Assembly (NCBI GenBank): GCA_021849045.1
Contig: JAJZTK010000017.1
Location: 1 to 41,604, forward strand
Direction: 5' to 3'
Source: Deltaproteobacteria bacterium
Lineage (GTDB): Bacteria; Desulfobacterota; Desulfuromonadia; Geobacterales; DSM-12255
Length of the DNA stretch: 41,604 nucleotides
In this document: positions 18,046-28,420 of the stretch, piece by piece
Numbering within the stretch: the stretch's first letter is position 1
Layout: each line of letters opens with the position of its first letter
Notes under the pieces: model-generated
The model's database searches: none
What the model was told of the DNA's origin: nothing
What the model saw: the letters and a program-made list of their open reading frames with translations, nothing else
Program-made: the position numbers and the translations under genes

Positions 18046-18264
18046 ATGAGTAAGGAAGAGGCAATAGAAGTAGAAGGGACGGTCGTCGAACCACTGCCGA
18101 ACGCCATGTTCAGGGTCAAGCTCGAAAACGACCACATTGTACTCGCCCATATCTCGGGCAAGATGCGGAAGTACTTCATCAAGATCCTTCCCGGCGACAA
18201 GGTGACCGTGGAACTATCACCGTATGACCTGACCCGTGGCCGGATTACCTACCGCGTCAAATAG
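18046..18264 (+). CDS. infA: Translation initiation factor IF-1
   Basis: Small OB-fold factor that binds the 30S A site during initiation. 72 residues with the family core [33 protein letters not shown] and the ending [14 protein letters not shown] lies seven bases before the ATG. It is transcribed divergently from rimP-nusA-infB, so two initiation factors flank the same control region. A second infA copy elsewhere cannot be excluded. Confidence 0.97.
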   Translation: MSKEEAIEVEGTVVEPLPNAMFRVKLENDHIVLAHISGKMRKYFIKILPGDKVTVELSPYDLTRGRITYRVK

Positions 18265-18301
18265 CTCCCTCCCCTTCATCCACATACGCCCCTAGACATC
18301 C

Positions 18302-18334
18302 AGGTGCCGGCACATGCCGGCTGCCTTTATTTTA
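18302..18334 (+). terminator. Hairpin with T-rich tail between infA and efp
   Basis: GCCGGC pairs with GCCGGC around ACAT, extended by AGG/CCT across a small internal loop, then TTTATTTTAT. It is probably the infA terminator, or a partial one in the efp leader. Confidence 0.6.
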
Positions 18335-18353
18335 TCAAGGAGATTAAAAAGGT

Positions 18354-18917
18354 ATGTACACTGTTGCTGACCTCAAGAAGGGGCTGAAGCTTACCCTTGA
18401 CGGCGCTCCCTACATAGTGATCGCATTCGACTTCACCAAACCGGGCAAAGGCCAGGCCCTCTATCGCACCAAGATGCGCAATATGATCAACGGCACCATC
18501 CTTGACCGGACCTACCGTTCAGGTGAAACGTTCGAACCTGCCAGTCTGGAAGACCGTAAGATGCAGTTCCTCTACAAAGAGGAAGACCATTTCGTCTTCA
18601 TGGACAACCAGAATTTCGAGCAGTACCACATGAGCGAGGATGCCGTCGGCGATGCCAAGAACTACCTGATCGACAACCTGCCGGTCGATGTCCTCCTCTT
18701 CAGCGAGAAGGCCATCGGCGTCGATGTCCCCAACTTCGTCAACCTGCGGGTCGTGCAGACCGATCCATGGGCCAAGGGGGACACGTCCGGCAGCGATTCC
18801 AAGCCCGCCACCGTGGAGACCGGCTACACCCTCCGGGTACCGCCGTTCATCGAGGAAGGCGAACTGATCGTCATCGACACCCGCACCGGAGAATACTCCA
18901 CCCGGGTAAAGGGATAG
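18354..18917 (+). CDS. efp: Elongation factor P
   Basis: Three-domain tRNA-shaped factor that rescues ribosomes stalled at polyproline. 187 residues, normal length. The loop TKPGKGQA carries a lysine at residue 32, equivalent to the beta-lysylated Lys34 of E. coli EF-P. The C terminus is the usual GELIVIDTRTGEYSTRVKG. Predicted modification enzymes follow directly: epmA on the same strand and epmB facing it. The ribosome binding site is AAGGAG, about 12 bases upstream, or AAGG next to the ATG. Confidence 0.98.
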   Translation: MYTVADLKKGLKLTLDGAPYIVIAFDFTKPGKGQALYRTKMRNMINGTILDRTYRSGETFEPASLEDRKMQFLYKEEDHFVFMDNQNFEQYHMSEDAVGDAKNYLIDNLPVDVLLFSEKAIGVDVPNFVNLRVVQTDPWAKGDTSGSDSKPATVETGYTLRVPPFIEEGELIVIDTRTGEYSTRVKG

Positions 18918-18921
18918 AACT

Positions 18922-19932
<1,011 letters not shown>

Positions 19933-19936
<4 letters not shown>

Positions 19937-20976
19937 ATATCCCGGTAGGCAACCGTCTCCCCCTGGTAGGTGCGCAACAGCAGGGTGTCCCCCTCCCATC
20001 TGCCATATTCGGGGAGGATCGGCACCTTTCCCTTGCCGCCGGGGAGATCGATGACGTAGTAGGGATTGGCCAGGCCCGAGGTGTGACCGCGCAGTCTTTC
20101 CATGAGCGCCATGCCGGTGCGCACCGATGGCCGGAAATGGGCGGTGCCGGCCACGAGGTCGGGGTGGTGCAGGTAATAGGGGCGGACCCGGCTGGCAAGC
20201 AGTCGCTGCATGAGCCCGGTCATGGTCGCCGGGTCGTCGTTCACCCCTTTCAGGAGCACGGTCTGATTCCCCAGCGGCACCCCGGCGTCGGCGAGGCGGC
20301 CACAGGCGGCAGCAGCCTGGTCGGTCAGCTCACTAGGATGATTGAAGTGCAGGTTCAGGTAGACGGGGTGGAAGCGCTGGAGCATCCGGCAGAAGCTGGC
20401 GGTGATCCGCTCCGGCAGGGTGACCGGGACCCGGGTGCCGATCCGGACGATCTCGATATGGGGGACCTGTCGGATGCGGGCCAGCAGATCGGCAACTCGG
20501 TCATCGGTAAGCAGGAGCGGATCGCCGCCGGAGAGGATGACGTCGCGAATCTCCGGATGCTCCCGCAGGTAGTGGAGGGCGTCGTCAGTCCTGGCGCAGA
20601 CCCTGGCCTCACCACACCCCACCTGCCGCTTGCGCATGCAGAATCGGCAATACACGGCACAGGCGTTGGAAACCAGCCAGACAACCCGGTCGGGATAACG
20701 GTGGATCAGACCGGGAACCGGGCTCAACGCCTCTTCCGCCAAGGGATCGGCAGCCAGGCCGGCATCATCGAGTTCCATCGGGTCAGGGACACACTGACGC
20801 CAGATCGGGTCTCCCACGTGCCGCACCAACCCCAGGTAGTACGGAGTAATGCGCAGCGGATAGCGCGCAGCGACCGCCTGCAGCGGCTCCGGATCGATGT
20901 CGAACCGTTCGGCCAACTCCGCCGGCTCGGTAATGCTCCCTGCCAGGCTCCTCGTCCACCCTTCTTGCGCCATCAC
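19933..20976 (-). CDS. epmB: EF-P (R)-beta-lysylation protein EpmB, lysine 2,3-aminomutase family
   Basis: Radical SAM enzyme of the KamA/YjeK family that converts (S)-alpha-lysine to (R)-beta-lysine, the substrate of EpmA. The iron-sulfur motif CX3CX2C is at C106, C110 and C113 (CAVYCRFC), SGGDPLLL follows at 149, and the PLP-binding lysine is likely K317 in LPGGKGKVPI. 347 residues. A catabolic lysine 2,3-aminomutase is the alternative, but the position against epmA and efp favours EpmB. GTG at 20976 has GAGG eight bases upstream; an ATG follows directly. It is 10 bases downstream of the TPR-peptidase gene. Confidence 0.9.
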
Positions 20977-20986
20977 CTTCGTTGCC

Positions 20987-22258
20987 TCAACGTCCGCCGA
21001 ACTCCCGTCCCATATAGGCCTGCCACTCCCGGATCAACCCCTGATAGTCCAGGCCGAAATCGGCCAGGGCCTTTGCCACCGCGGTTTCAATCTTTTCGCC
21101 GGCACCCAACAGTTGAAGGATCTCCCGCACCTTGTGCCAGCCATAGGACTGGACCATGAAATTGGCCAGGGCATAGCTCTCCTGATAGGCAAGCCCCGCC
21201 TGGCGCGTGTCCAGGCCAATGAACGACTTATCCAGAAAATTGATCGGCAGGGGCTGCCCGGATCTGGCAGCCTTGCCCAGATCGGCCATGGGAGGGTTGA
21301 AGAGGCGCCGGCCCTGCAGTTCCGCCACCCCCTCGTTCAGCCAGTTGGGAACATTTCCCCTGGTCAGCTCCTGGATCACGACATGGGTGTATTCGTGGAA
21401 CAGCACCCCTTTCAGCTGCGGGGTGAGCTCGGTCGCGCCGCCGACCGGCAGACGGATCTTGCCGTCATAGAGTCCGCCGGACCAGTCAGGGCCGGCGGTC
21501 ACCAACCGGTAATCCTTGTTGGTATAGAGGATGACCGGAATGCGGGCCGTGGGAAACTGGGACAGGTCGCTCCCCACCCGGTTATAGGCCTCCTCCAGGG
21601 TATCCAGGATCTCCCTGGCCAGGGTGGACGTGGAGCCGGCATCATAGGAGACGACGAAGCGGGAACTGTACCCCTTGTCCATCCCGCCTTCCACCGACTG
21701 CTCCCGCTTCGCCTTGTCCAGCAGTTCCCGGGTGGCCTTCATGTCCGGCTTGAGAACAAGGGCCTTTTCCCACGACTCGATGGCCGCCTGCAGGTTGCCG
21801 GTGTCGTACTGTACCCGGCCGGTGAAGAAGAGGATCTCTGGACTGTCGCCGCCGAGTCCCCGGGCCCGCTGCAGTTCGTTGAGGGCGGCATCGTAGAACT
21901 TGCCGTAATAGAAGGCGATCCCCCGCAGCACATAGTACCGGGGGACCTCGGGAAAAAGCTCCCGGGCTTGGTCGAAGCTGGCAATGGCCTCATCGAAGCG
22001 GCTTGCCGCCAGATGACGTTCCCCGACGAAGGTGTACGCCTCGGCCAGGTTCCGGCGCAGGGTCTGGTCGTACGGATAGAGGGAAAAAGCCCGCTGCAGC
22101 TGCTCCAGTGCCTTTTCGTGCTCCCCGCGGTTCTGCAGCTCGATTGCGTAGTTGTTGAAGGAGAAAGGATCGTCGGCCCTGGCAGCAGTAGCACACAGGA
22201 GGCCGGCTGCCAACACCAGCGCGCAGCAGCTGGCCGGAATGGATCGGATCAAAGTCAT
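20987..22258 (-). CDS. Exported TPR protein with gluzincin-like metallopeptidase domain
   Basis: A 423-residue protein with a signal peptide (cleavage near ATAARA-DD, about residue 28). TPR-like helices span about 33-185, with repeats such as YAIELQNRGEHEKALEQL. The C-terminal domain from about 200 carries HEYTH (288-292) and WLNEGVAE with E309 as third ligand, the HExxH...E arrangement of gluzincins (peptidase MA-like). It is probably a periplasmic zinc peptidase or an adaptor of unknown substrate. It is upstream of epmB by 10 bases and downstream of dxs on the same strand. Confidence 0.85.
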   Translation of the reverse strand: MTLIRSIPASCCALVLAAGLLCATAARADDPFSFNNYAIELQNRGEHEKALEQLQRAFSLYPYDQTLRRNLAEAYTFVGERHLAASRFDEAIASFDQARELFPEVPRYYVLRGIAFYYGKFYDAALNELQRARGLGGDSPEILFFTGRVQYDTGNLQAAIESWEKALVLKPDMKATRELLDKAKREQSVEGGMDKGYSSRFVVSYDAGSTSTLAREILDTLEEAYNRVGSDLSQFPTARIPVILYTNKDYRLVTAGPDWSGGLYDGKIRLPVGGATELTPQLKGVLFHEYTHVVIQELTRGNVPNWLNEGVAELQGRRLFNPPMADLGKAARSGQPLPINFLDKSFIGLDTRQAGLAYQESYALANFMVQSYGWHKVREILQLLGAGEKIETAVAKALADFGLDYQGLIREWQAYMGREFGGR

Positions 22259-22306
22259 GCAGGCACTATAGCACAGGGGGGAAACGCTTGAAAAGGAACT
22301 CCGGCG

Positions 22307-24184
22307 TTACCCACCGAGATGCGCGCGGACGGAAAAAGCAATACCGGCTGCATCCAGCCCGTAACGGGCATGCAGCTGGGGCTGCTCGCCCTGCTCGACG
22401 AAACGGTCGGGATAGCCCAGACGGACCACGGTCACACCGGTGATCCCTTCCTCCTGGAGGAGTTCGAGAACCGCACTGCCGAAACCACCCTGAAGCACAT
22501 TCTCCTCCACCGTAAAGAGCCGGCAATGCTTCGTTGCCAGGCCGAGGATCAGTTCGCGGTCAAGCGGCTTGACAAAGCGGGCGTTAACGACAGCGATGGA
22601 ACGCCCCTCAGCGGCAAGCTCTTCTGCCGCGGCCAGGGAGGGATAGACCGTGGAGCCGTAGGCGATGATCGCAGCCGCCTCGCCGTCCCGCACCAGTTCC
22701 CCTTTACCGAGCACAAGCGGCTTCAAAACCTGGTCCATCGGCACCCCTACGCCGTTGCCGCGGGGGTAGCGAACAGCCACCGGGCAGCTGAACTCGATGG
22801 CACTGGCCAGCATATGCTGGAACTCGTTCTCGTCCTTGGGCGCCATGACCACCAGGTTGGGGAGGTGGCGCAGATAGGAGAGGTCGAACAGTCCATGGTG
22901 GGTCGGCCCGTCGCTCCCTACCACGCCTGCCCGGTCCAGGGCAAAGACCACCGGCAGATTCTGGAGACAGACGTCGTGAAAGACCTGGTCGTATGCTCGC
23001 TGGAGAAACGAGGAATAGACGGCGAATACCGGCCGCAGCCCCGAGGCAGCCAGTCCGGCCGCAAAGGTGACCCCGTGCTGTTCGGCGATCCCCACATCGA
23101 AGAAACGATCGGGAAACTCCTTGGCAAACGCGGTGAGACCGGTTCCGTCGGGCATGGCCGCGGTAATGGCGGCAATCCGCTCGTCGTCGCCGGCCAGTCT
23201 GACGATGGTGCTGCCGAAGACCGCCGTATAGGAGGCGGCGCCCCCCTTTCCTTTCAGCACCTTGCCGGTCGCGATGTCGAACGGACCGACACCGTGAAAC
23301 AGGGACGGATTCTGTTCTGCCGGGGCGTATCCCTTCCCCTTCTTAGTGATGACATGCACCAGGACCGCATCGTCGAAGCGGCGGACCTTTTCCAGGGTCT
23401 CTTCCAGCAGGGGCAGGTTGTGGCCGTCAATGGGGCCGATATACTCGAAGCCGAACGCCTCGAAGAGCATACCGGGCGTAAACAGCCCTTTGAGGGACTC
23501 TTCGGCCCGTTTGGCCACCTGCAGAGCGCTCCGCCCGATACCGTCCAGGCTCACCAGAAATCCTTCCACATCCTTTTTCATCCGGTGCACGAACTCGCTG
23601 GTAATAGTCCTGCTGAGGAAGTTGGAGAGGGCGCCGACGTTCTCGGCGATGGACATCTCGTTGTCGTTCAGGATGACCACCAGGTCCTTGTTCAGGTGGC
23701 CGGCATGGTTAAGCCCCTCAAAGGCGATGCCGCCGGTCATGGAGCCGTCGCCGATGATTGCCACCACCTTGTTCTTCCCTCCCCGCAGATCGCGCCCCAC
23801 GGCCATGCCGGTAGCGGCGGAGATTGAGGTGGAGGAGTGGCCGACATCAAAGGCGTCGTGGGGCGACTCGGCCCGCTTCGGAAAGCCGCTGATACCATCC
23901 AGGGTCCTTAGGGTGGCAAACTGCTCCCGGCGTCCGCAGATCAGTTTGTGGGCATAGGCCTGGTGCCCCACGTCCCAGACCAGTTTGTCCTCGGGAGACT
24001 TGAATACCCGATGCAGAGCAATGGTCAGTTCCACCACCCCCAGGCTCGGCGCAAGATGACCGCCGTTTTTGGCGCAGGTCTCAATGATCACCTGGCGCAG
24101 TTCACCGGCAAGCCGTTGCAGGTCGGCAGGGCCGAGCGGCCTGAGGTCAGCAGGCGAGTTTATGGTGTCAAGTATGGTTCCCAT
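22307..24184 (-). CDS. dxs: 1-deoxy-D-xylulose-5-phosphate synthase
   Basis: TPP-dependent first enzyme of the MEP isoprenoid pathway, condensing pyruvate with glyceraldehyde 3-phosphate. The 625 residues show the TPP/Mg motif [18 protein letters not shown], the upstream [13 protein letters not shown], and the transketolase central and C-terminal domains ([33 protein letters not shown]). It lies downstream of ispA, xseB and xseA. A short heptamer repeat lies 29 bases before its ATG; no strong ribosome binding site is seen there. Confidence 0.98.
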   Translation of the reverse strand: MGTILDTINSPADLRPLGPADLQRLAGELRQVIIETCAKNGGHLAPSLGVVELTIALHRVFKSPEDKLVWDVGHQAYAHKLICGRREQFATLRTLDGISGFPKRAESPHDAFDVGHSSTSISAATGMAVGRDLRGGKNKVVAIIGDGSMTGGIAFEGLNHAGHLNKDLVVILNDNEMSIAENVGALSNFLSRTITSEFVHRMKKDVEGFLVSLDGIGRSALQVAKRAEESLKGLFTPGMLFEAFGFEYIGPIDGHNLPLLEETLEKVRRFDDAVLVHVITKKGKGYAPAEQNPSLFHGVGPFDIATGKVLKGKGGAASYTAVFGSTIVRLAGDDERIAAITAAMPDGTGLTAFAKEFPDRFFDVGIAEQHGVTFAAGLAASGLRPVFAVYSSFLQRAYDQVFHDVCLQNLPVVFALDRAGVVGSDGPTHHGLFDLSYLRHLPNLVVMAPKDENEFQHMLASAIEFSCPVAVRYPRGNGVGVPMDQVLKPLVLGKGELVRDGEAAAIIAYGSTVYPSLAAAEELAAEGRSIAVVNARFVKPLDRELILGLATKHCRLFTVEENVLQGGFGSAVLELLQEEGITGVTVVRLGYPDRFVEQGEQPQLHARYGLDAAGIAFSVRAHLGG

Positions 24185-24212
24185 GATTATTCGGGCGAAG
24201 CGCTAAGTACCG

Positions 24213-24240
24213 CCTCACGCCTCCCCCCTCACTCCTCACA
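24213..24240. repeat. 7-bp-periodic repeat (locus D)
   Basis: Four heptamers, CCTCACG, CCTCCCC, CCTCACT and CCTCACA, lie in the ispA-dxs gap. It is short, and its weight comes from resemblance in unit size and placement to the other four loci. Confidence 0.6.
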
Positions 24241-24246
24241 GATTTG

Positions 24247-25140
24247 TTACGATTTGCGGCTGACGATGTATTTGGCGATCTCCCTGAGCGGTTCGGCCTT
24301 GGCCCCCAGCGGATCGAGCGCGGCCAGGGCGATCTCCATCAACTCCACAGCCCTTCGTTTGGCGTCCGCCAGCCCGACCACTGCCGGGTAGGTTGCCTTG
24401 CCCCGTGCCTGGTCACTCCCTGCATCCTTGCCGATCTCCTCGGTAGTACCTTCGATGTCGAGGATGTCGTCGGCGATCTGGAAAGCCAGTCCTGCGGCCT
24501 CGCCATAACGGGTAACGGCTGCCAGTTGGCCTTCGTCGGCATTGCCGAGGATGGCCCCGGACTTTACCGAAGCCTTGATCAACGCACCGGTTTTATGGGT
24601 ATGGATATACTGGACCGTGGGCAGATCGATATCGGCCTTCCCTTCGCTCTCCATATCCACCACCTGCCCACCGACCATGCCGAAGGAACCGGCGCAGGTG
24701 GCTATCTCCCTGGTGACTGCCAGAAGCCGCTCGGGCGATACGGAACCAGGCAGTTCCGGCGCGCTGAGGAGGATGAACGCCTGGGTCAGCAGGGCGTCAC
24801 CGGCCAGGATGGCGATCGCCTCACCAAAGACCTTGTGGTTGGTCGGATTGCCCCGCCGGAAGTCGTCGTCGTCCATGGCCGGCAGATCGTCGTGGATCAG
24901 GGAGTAGGTGTGTATCATCTCCATGGCGCAGGCAGCAGGCATGGCCTGGCTAATCTCACCTCCCACCGCCTCACAGGCGGCAAGCATGAGAATCGGACGC
25001 ACCCGTTTGCCGCCGGCAAAGACCGAGTAGCGCATGGCTTTGTGGAGCGAAAACGGCAGATCGTCCTCTTTGGGCAGATAACGGTCCAAAGCCTTATCGA
25101 CCAGTTGACACCGTTCTTTCAAGTAGTGCTTCAAGTCCAT
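24247..25140 (-). CDS. ispA: Polyprenyl (farnesyl/geranylgeranyl) diphosphate synthase
   Basis: Short-chain trans-prenyltransferase that condenses IPP with allylic diphosphates. The first Asp-rich motif with its bacterial insert (HDDLPAMDDDDFRRG, about residue 84) and the second (DDILD) are present, as are GGKRVRP and HKTG. I start at ATG 25140, with AAGGGG seven bases upstream, giving 297 residues; an upstream ATG in the same frame would lie inside xseB. The xseA-xseB-ispA-dxs order is common in proteobacteria. Product chain length is not determined. Confidence 0.95.
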   Translation of the reverse strand: MDLKHYLKERCQLVDKALDRYLPKEDDLPFSLHKAMRYSVFAGGKRVRPILMLAACEAVGGEISQAMPAACAMEMIHTYSLIHDDLPAMDDDDFRRGNPTNHKVFGEAIAILAGDALLTQAFILLSAPELPGSVSPERLLAVTREIATCAGSFGMVGGQVVDMESEGKADIDLPTVQYIHTHKTGALIKASVKSGAILGNADEGQLAAVTRYGEAAGLAFQIADDILDIEGTTEEIGKDAGSDQARGKATYPAVVGLADAKRRAVELMEIALAALDPLGAKAEPLREIAKYIVSRKS

Positions 25141-25156
25141 CACGATTCCCCTTAAT

Positions 25157-25384
25157 TCACTCGTCAACCCGGAACGGTTCTTTTACAAAAACCCCGTCCT
25201 TGTTCTTCAAAAGCAGTTCGACCCGCTTCTCCGCCTCGTTCAGTTTCCTGGTGCAAAAGGTCACCTGCTTCATCCCCTCCTCGAACGCCTTGAGGGAATC
25301 GTCCAGGGACAGGTCGCCGCCCTCCAGGCGCCGTACCACCTCTTCAAGCTTTTTGAGAGCGCTTTCGAACTTTTCCGTTGCCAT
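25157..25384 (-). CDS. xseB: Exodeoxyribonuclease VII small subunit
   Basis: Helical small subunit of ExoVII. 75 residues with the core FESALKKLEEVVRRLEGGDL and SLDDSLKAFEEGM typical of XseB. I prefer ATG 25384, with AAGG just upstream, because family members start close to this core. A GTG at 25438 with AAAGG upstream would add 18 residues and cannot be excluded. It stands 16 bases before the ispA ATG. Confidence 0.94.
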   Translation of the reverse strand: MATEKFESALKKLEEVVRRLEGGDLSLDDSLKAFEEGMKQVTFCTRKLNEAEKRVELLLKNKDGVFVKEPFRVDE

Positions 25385-25515
25385 AGACCTTGTTTCACCC
25401 GCTGTTCCTGCAGGAGTCAATTGCACATCTTCGCTCACGAAACCTTTGCCGCCGGAAGGATGCGCATCAAAAGAGACGGTATTATACAGGAAGGGTCCTG
25501 TCAGTCAAGGATTGC

Positions 25516-26883
25516 CTATCGGCGGCGGCCTGAAGCTGCTGTTCCCCCGCCTACCCCCTCGACAAGGCAGTCCACTTCCCCTTTATACAGAATGACGTTC
25601 AGCCGGTCTCCTGCCGCGAGCTGTCCCGCCTCCTTCACTACCGCCATCTCCGGATATTTCCGCACCACCGCATACCCCCTGCCCAGAGTGAGCAATGGTG
25701 ACAGGGCGTGCAGGGCGGAGCCGGCAACGGCCAGCCGTTCCCGGCTCCGGTCGAGTTGACGGCGGAGCGCCGCCTCGTTCCTGGCCTGACACGAGATCAA
25801 CAACTCCCGTCCCCGCTCCACTTTGAGCAGCGGCGACGCCATGCGCAACTGGCCGATCCGCCGTTCCAGCCGTTCTTTGCGCGCCGCCAGTCCCCATCGC
25901 GTGGCTTGGGCAAGGCGCTCGGCCAGGTCGTCCACCCGTTGGGCCGCATGTCCGAGCAGGGTGGTCGGGTCCCTGAGCGCCCGGGTCGATGCGGTCAGAC
26001 GGCCGCGGAGGTCGGCAAAACGGTGCCGCAGCGCCTGTTGCAGGCGGTGGTCCAGCAGTATCAGCCGCTCCTCGAGCTCCACCTTGCTCCCCACCACCAA
26101 CTCCGCCGCCGCCGATGGCGTCGGTGCCCGCAGGTCGGCCACCAGATCGGCGATGGTCATGTCCACCTCATGACCGACAGCGGAAATCACCGGAATCTTT
26201 GATGAATGGATCGCCCTGGCCACCACCTCCTCGTTGAATGCCCAGAGATCCTCCAGGGAGCCGCCGCCCCGCCCGACGATCAGGACATCGACCTGGCCGT
26301 AACGGTTGAATTCCCGGATGGCGGCCGCAATCTCCCCCCCAGCCCCTTCGCCCTGCACCTTCACCGGGTACAGCAGAATTTCCAGGTTGGTAAAGCGACG
26401 GTTCAGGACATGCAGGATATCGTGAATGGCCGCACCGGTGGGAGACGTGACAATCCCTATCCGTTGCGGAAGCAGGGGAAGCGGTTTTTTATGCCGTTCG
26501 TCGAACAGCCCTTCCCGGGCGAGCCGTTCTTTCAGCTGCTGAAAGGCCAGCTGCAGGGCACCGACCCCCTTGGGTTCCAGGTATTCCACCAGCAACTGGT
26601 AATCACCGCGCTGGTCATACACCGAAAGGCGTCCCCTGGCGATCAGCCCCATGCCGTCCTGCGGCCGGAAACGGAGCATGCGCGCCGCTCCCCGGAACAT
26701 CACGCAGCGGATCTGGGCGCCGGCATCCTTCAGGGTGAAATAGCAGTGCCCGGACGACGGCTGGGCCAGGTTGGAGATCTCCCCTTCGACCCAGACCTGC
26801 TGAAAGTTATCCTCCAGCACCCCGCGCACCAGGGAGGTCAACTGGCTGACCGTCAGAATCCGTTTTTCGCTGAAAAGGTTCAT
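25516..26883 (-). CDS. xseA: Exodeoxyribonuclease VII large subunit
   Basis: Catalytic subunit of ExoVII, which degrades single-stranded DNA from both ends into oligonucleotides. The 455 residues show the N-terminal OB fold (WVEGEISNLAQPSSGHCYFT), the catalytic domain with SPTGAAIHDIL, GRGGGSLEDLWAFNEE and SAVGHEVDMTIADLVADLRA, and a long helical C-terminal part. The ATG at 26883 lies seven bases from a heptamer repeat and has only a weak GGA upstream. It is first in the xseA-xseB-ispA-dxs run. Confidence 0.97.
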   Translation of the reverse strand: MNLFSEKRILTVSQLTSLVRGVLEDNFQQVWVEGEISNLAQPSSGHCYFTLKDAGAQIRCVMFRGAARMLRFRPQDGMGLIARGRLSVYDQRGDYQLLVEYLEPKGVGALQLAFQQLKERLAREGLFDERHKKPLPLLPQRIGIVTSPTGAAIHDILHVLNRRFTNLEILLYPVKVQGEGAGGEIAAAIREFNRYGQVDVLIVGRGGGSLEDLWAFNEEVVARAIHSSKIPVISAVGHEVDMTIADLVADLRAPTPSAAAELVVGSKVELEERLILLDHRLQQALRHRFADLRGRLTASTRALRDPTTLLGHAAQRVDDLAERLAQATRWGLAARKERLERRIGQLRMASPLLKVERGRELLISCQARNEAALRRQLDRSRERLAVAGSALHALSPLLTLGRGYAVVRKYPEMAVVKEAGQLAAGDRLNVILYKGEVDCLVEGVGGGTAASGRRR

Positions 26884-26890
26884 TGCGTCC

Positions 26891-26925
26891 GTGACTGGTA
26901 ACTGGTAATTCGTAACCGGGGAAAC
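26891..26925. repeat. 7-bp-periodic repeat (locus E)
   Basis: GTGACTG, GTAACTG, GTAATTC, GTAACCG and GGGAAAC run in register, ending seven bases before the xseA start on the minus strand. The consensus matches locus A near pnp. Confidence 0.75.
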
Positions 26926-26988
26926 ATCATCAACTACTGACTGTTGCCGTCTTTACGTAGCACAGTACTCCGTGGGGTGTCAAACCGG

Positions 26989-27018
26989 TTGACCGGGCCA
27001 ACGGGTTCATTGTATTAT
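26989..27018 (+). promoter_or_regulatory. Sigma-70 type promoter abutting the ParA-like start (predicted leaderless mRNA)
   Basis: TTGACC (26989-26994) and TATTAT (27013-27018) are 18 bases apart. Only seven bases (CCGCCGC) separate the -10 from the ATG at 27026, so transcription should begin at or next to the start codon. No ribosome binding site is present. Confidence 0.65.
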
Positions 27019-27025
27019 CCGCCGC

Positions 27026-28420
27026 ATGAACAATTACCCATATGTCATTACAATTTCATCGGAAAAGGGTGGCGTCGGCAAAACCACCCTGGCCACCAAT
27101 CTGGCCATCTTTCTGAAGGCCCTGGACGAAGAGCTGCCGGTCTCCCTCTTCTCCTTTGACAACCACTTTACCATTGACCGGATGTTCGGCATCAAGGGAC
27201 AGAAGAGTAACGGGTCGGTCGCCGACCTCCTACTGGAAACCCCTGGCCGGGACCTCCTGCACACCGGCCAGTACGGCGTCAACTTTATCCCCTCGTCACC
27301 GGATCTGGGCGACCTGAAGGACGCCGTCAAAGGGCCGATGGTCCTGGCACGGCTCCTGGCGAAATCGGGGATTCCCGGCATCCTGATCATCGACACCCGT
27401 CCAGACCTGGATACCCTGACCCAGAACGCCCTGTATGCCGCTGACCGGGTCCTGATCCCGGTCAAGGATATGCCGAGCCTGGAAAACTGCAAGAACATCT
27501 TCGCCCTGTTCGACAAGCGGGGCATGGACCGCAAGAGCCTCTCCCTGATCCCCTGCCTGATCGACGAGCGGATCAAGTTCGATGGCCTGTTCGCCGACCA
27601 GAAGAGCCTGCTGAAAGCGTTCGCCATCAACCGCGGCTACCGCTGCCAGGAAAACTTCATCTCCAAAAGTCCCAAGGTCGAGAGCCTGAACACCAACCCG
27701 GACGGCAAGATCTATCCCATTCTCACCCATGGCCGGGGAACCGACGTCTACGGCCAGTTTTTCCAGTTGGCCAGAACCTTTCTGGAAGAGTACCGGGCAA
27801 CCAGTGAACCCCGTGCCCTCCTGTTCCACCAGTGGCTCACGGCCGAAGACGAACGCAAGAAAGAGTCCTTCTATGCCCGGCTGAACGGCATCAGCCAGGA
27901 ATGTCTCTTCTGTCGTACGCCGTTCAACCATGAAACCGGCGTAACGGCTGGGTTCTACTACGAAACATCCGATGGTGCCGCAAACGGCTTCGTCGAAGAG
28001 AACTGCTTTCTCCGCTTACTGACGAATACCATTTACAACCTGGGGGAGACCCTGGCCGATGATGATCCGTCACTGCTGCTCCTCAAGGAGTCAGCCAGGG
28101 AATCGTCCTTTGCCTTCAGACCGGTGCATAACGGCAGCGGACCGAGCGTGATCGTCAGCCGGTTCGATCAGGGAGGGGTGCAGTTGCTGCAGCGTGAATA
28201 CCCGCTCAAGGATTACCTGGGGGGCTTTTTCAACGAGGACCGAAAACCGCCGCTCTATACCCTCATGAAAGACACCATGGGCGGCTACGACGGCTCGTTC
28301 CGGGACGGCTTCCTGCTGGTCCACCCGGTAAAGAGCTCAGCCCCGGAAAAGATCCTTCAGGACGACAACTACCGGGCCTTTACGCGGCTCAAGGGACAGG
28401 TGGCGGCACAGCTCACCTGA
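27026..28420 (+). CDS. ParA/MinD-type P-loop ATPase fused to an uncharacterised Cys-containing C-terminal domain
   Basis: A 464-residue protein. Residues 1-260 are a SIMIBI ATPase of the ParA/MinD group: deviant Walker A at 14-21 (KGGVGKTT) and Walker B-like ILIIDTRPDLDTLTQ near 120. Residues 265-464 form a domain I do not recognise, with a CxxC pair (C293, C296 in ECLFCRTPF) and a further cysteine at 327 that might bind metal. The typical partner gene (parB or a flagellar/cellulose gene) is absent. It appears to be a single-gene unit with a leaderless promoter, and it overlaps the convergent YibQ-like gene by eight bases. Function unknown; a localisation or regulatory ATPase is the general expectation. 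Confidence 0.85.
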   Translation: MNNYPYVITISSEKGGVGKTTLATNLAIFLKALDEELPVSLFSFDNHFTIDRMFGIKGQKSNGSVADLLLETPGRDLLHTGQYGVNFIPSSPDLGDLKDAVKGPMVLARLLAKSGIPGILIIDTRPDLDTLTQNALYAADRVLIPVKDMPSLENCKNIFALFDKRGMDRKSLSLIPCLIDERIKFDGLFADQKSLLKAFAINRGYRCQENFISKSPKVESLNTNPDGKIYPILTHGRGTDVYGQFFQLARTFLEEYRATSEPRALLFHQWLTAEDERKKESFYARLNGISQECLFCRTPFNHETGVTAGFYYETSDGAANGFVEENCFLRLLTNTIYNLGETLADDDPSLLLLKESARESSFAFRPVHNGSGPSVIVSRFDQGGVQLLQREYPLKDYLGGFFNEDRKPPLYTLMKDTMGGYDGSFRDGFLLVHPVKSSAPEKILQDDNYRAFTRLKGQVAAQLT

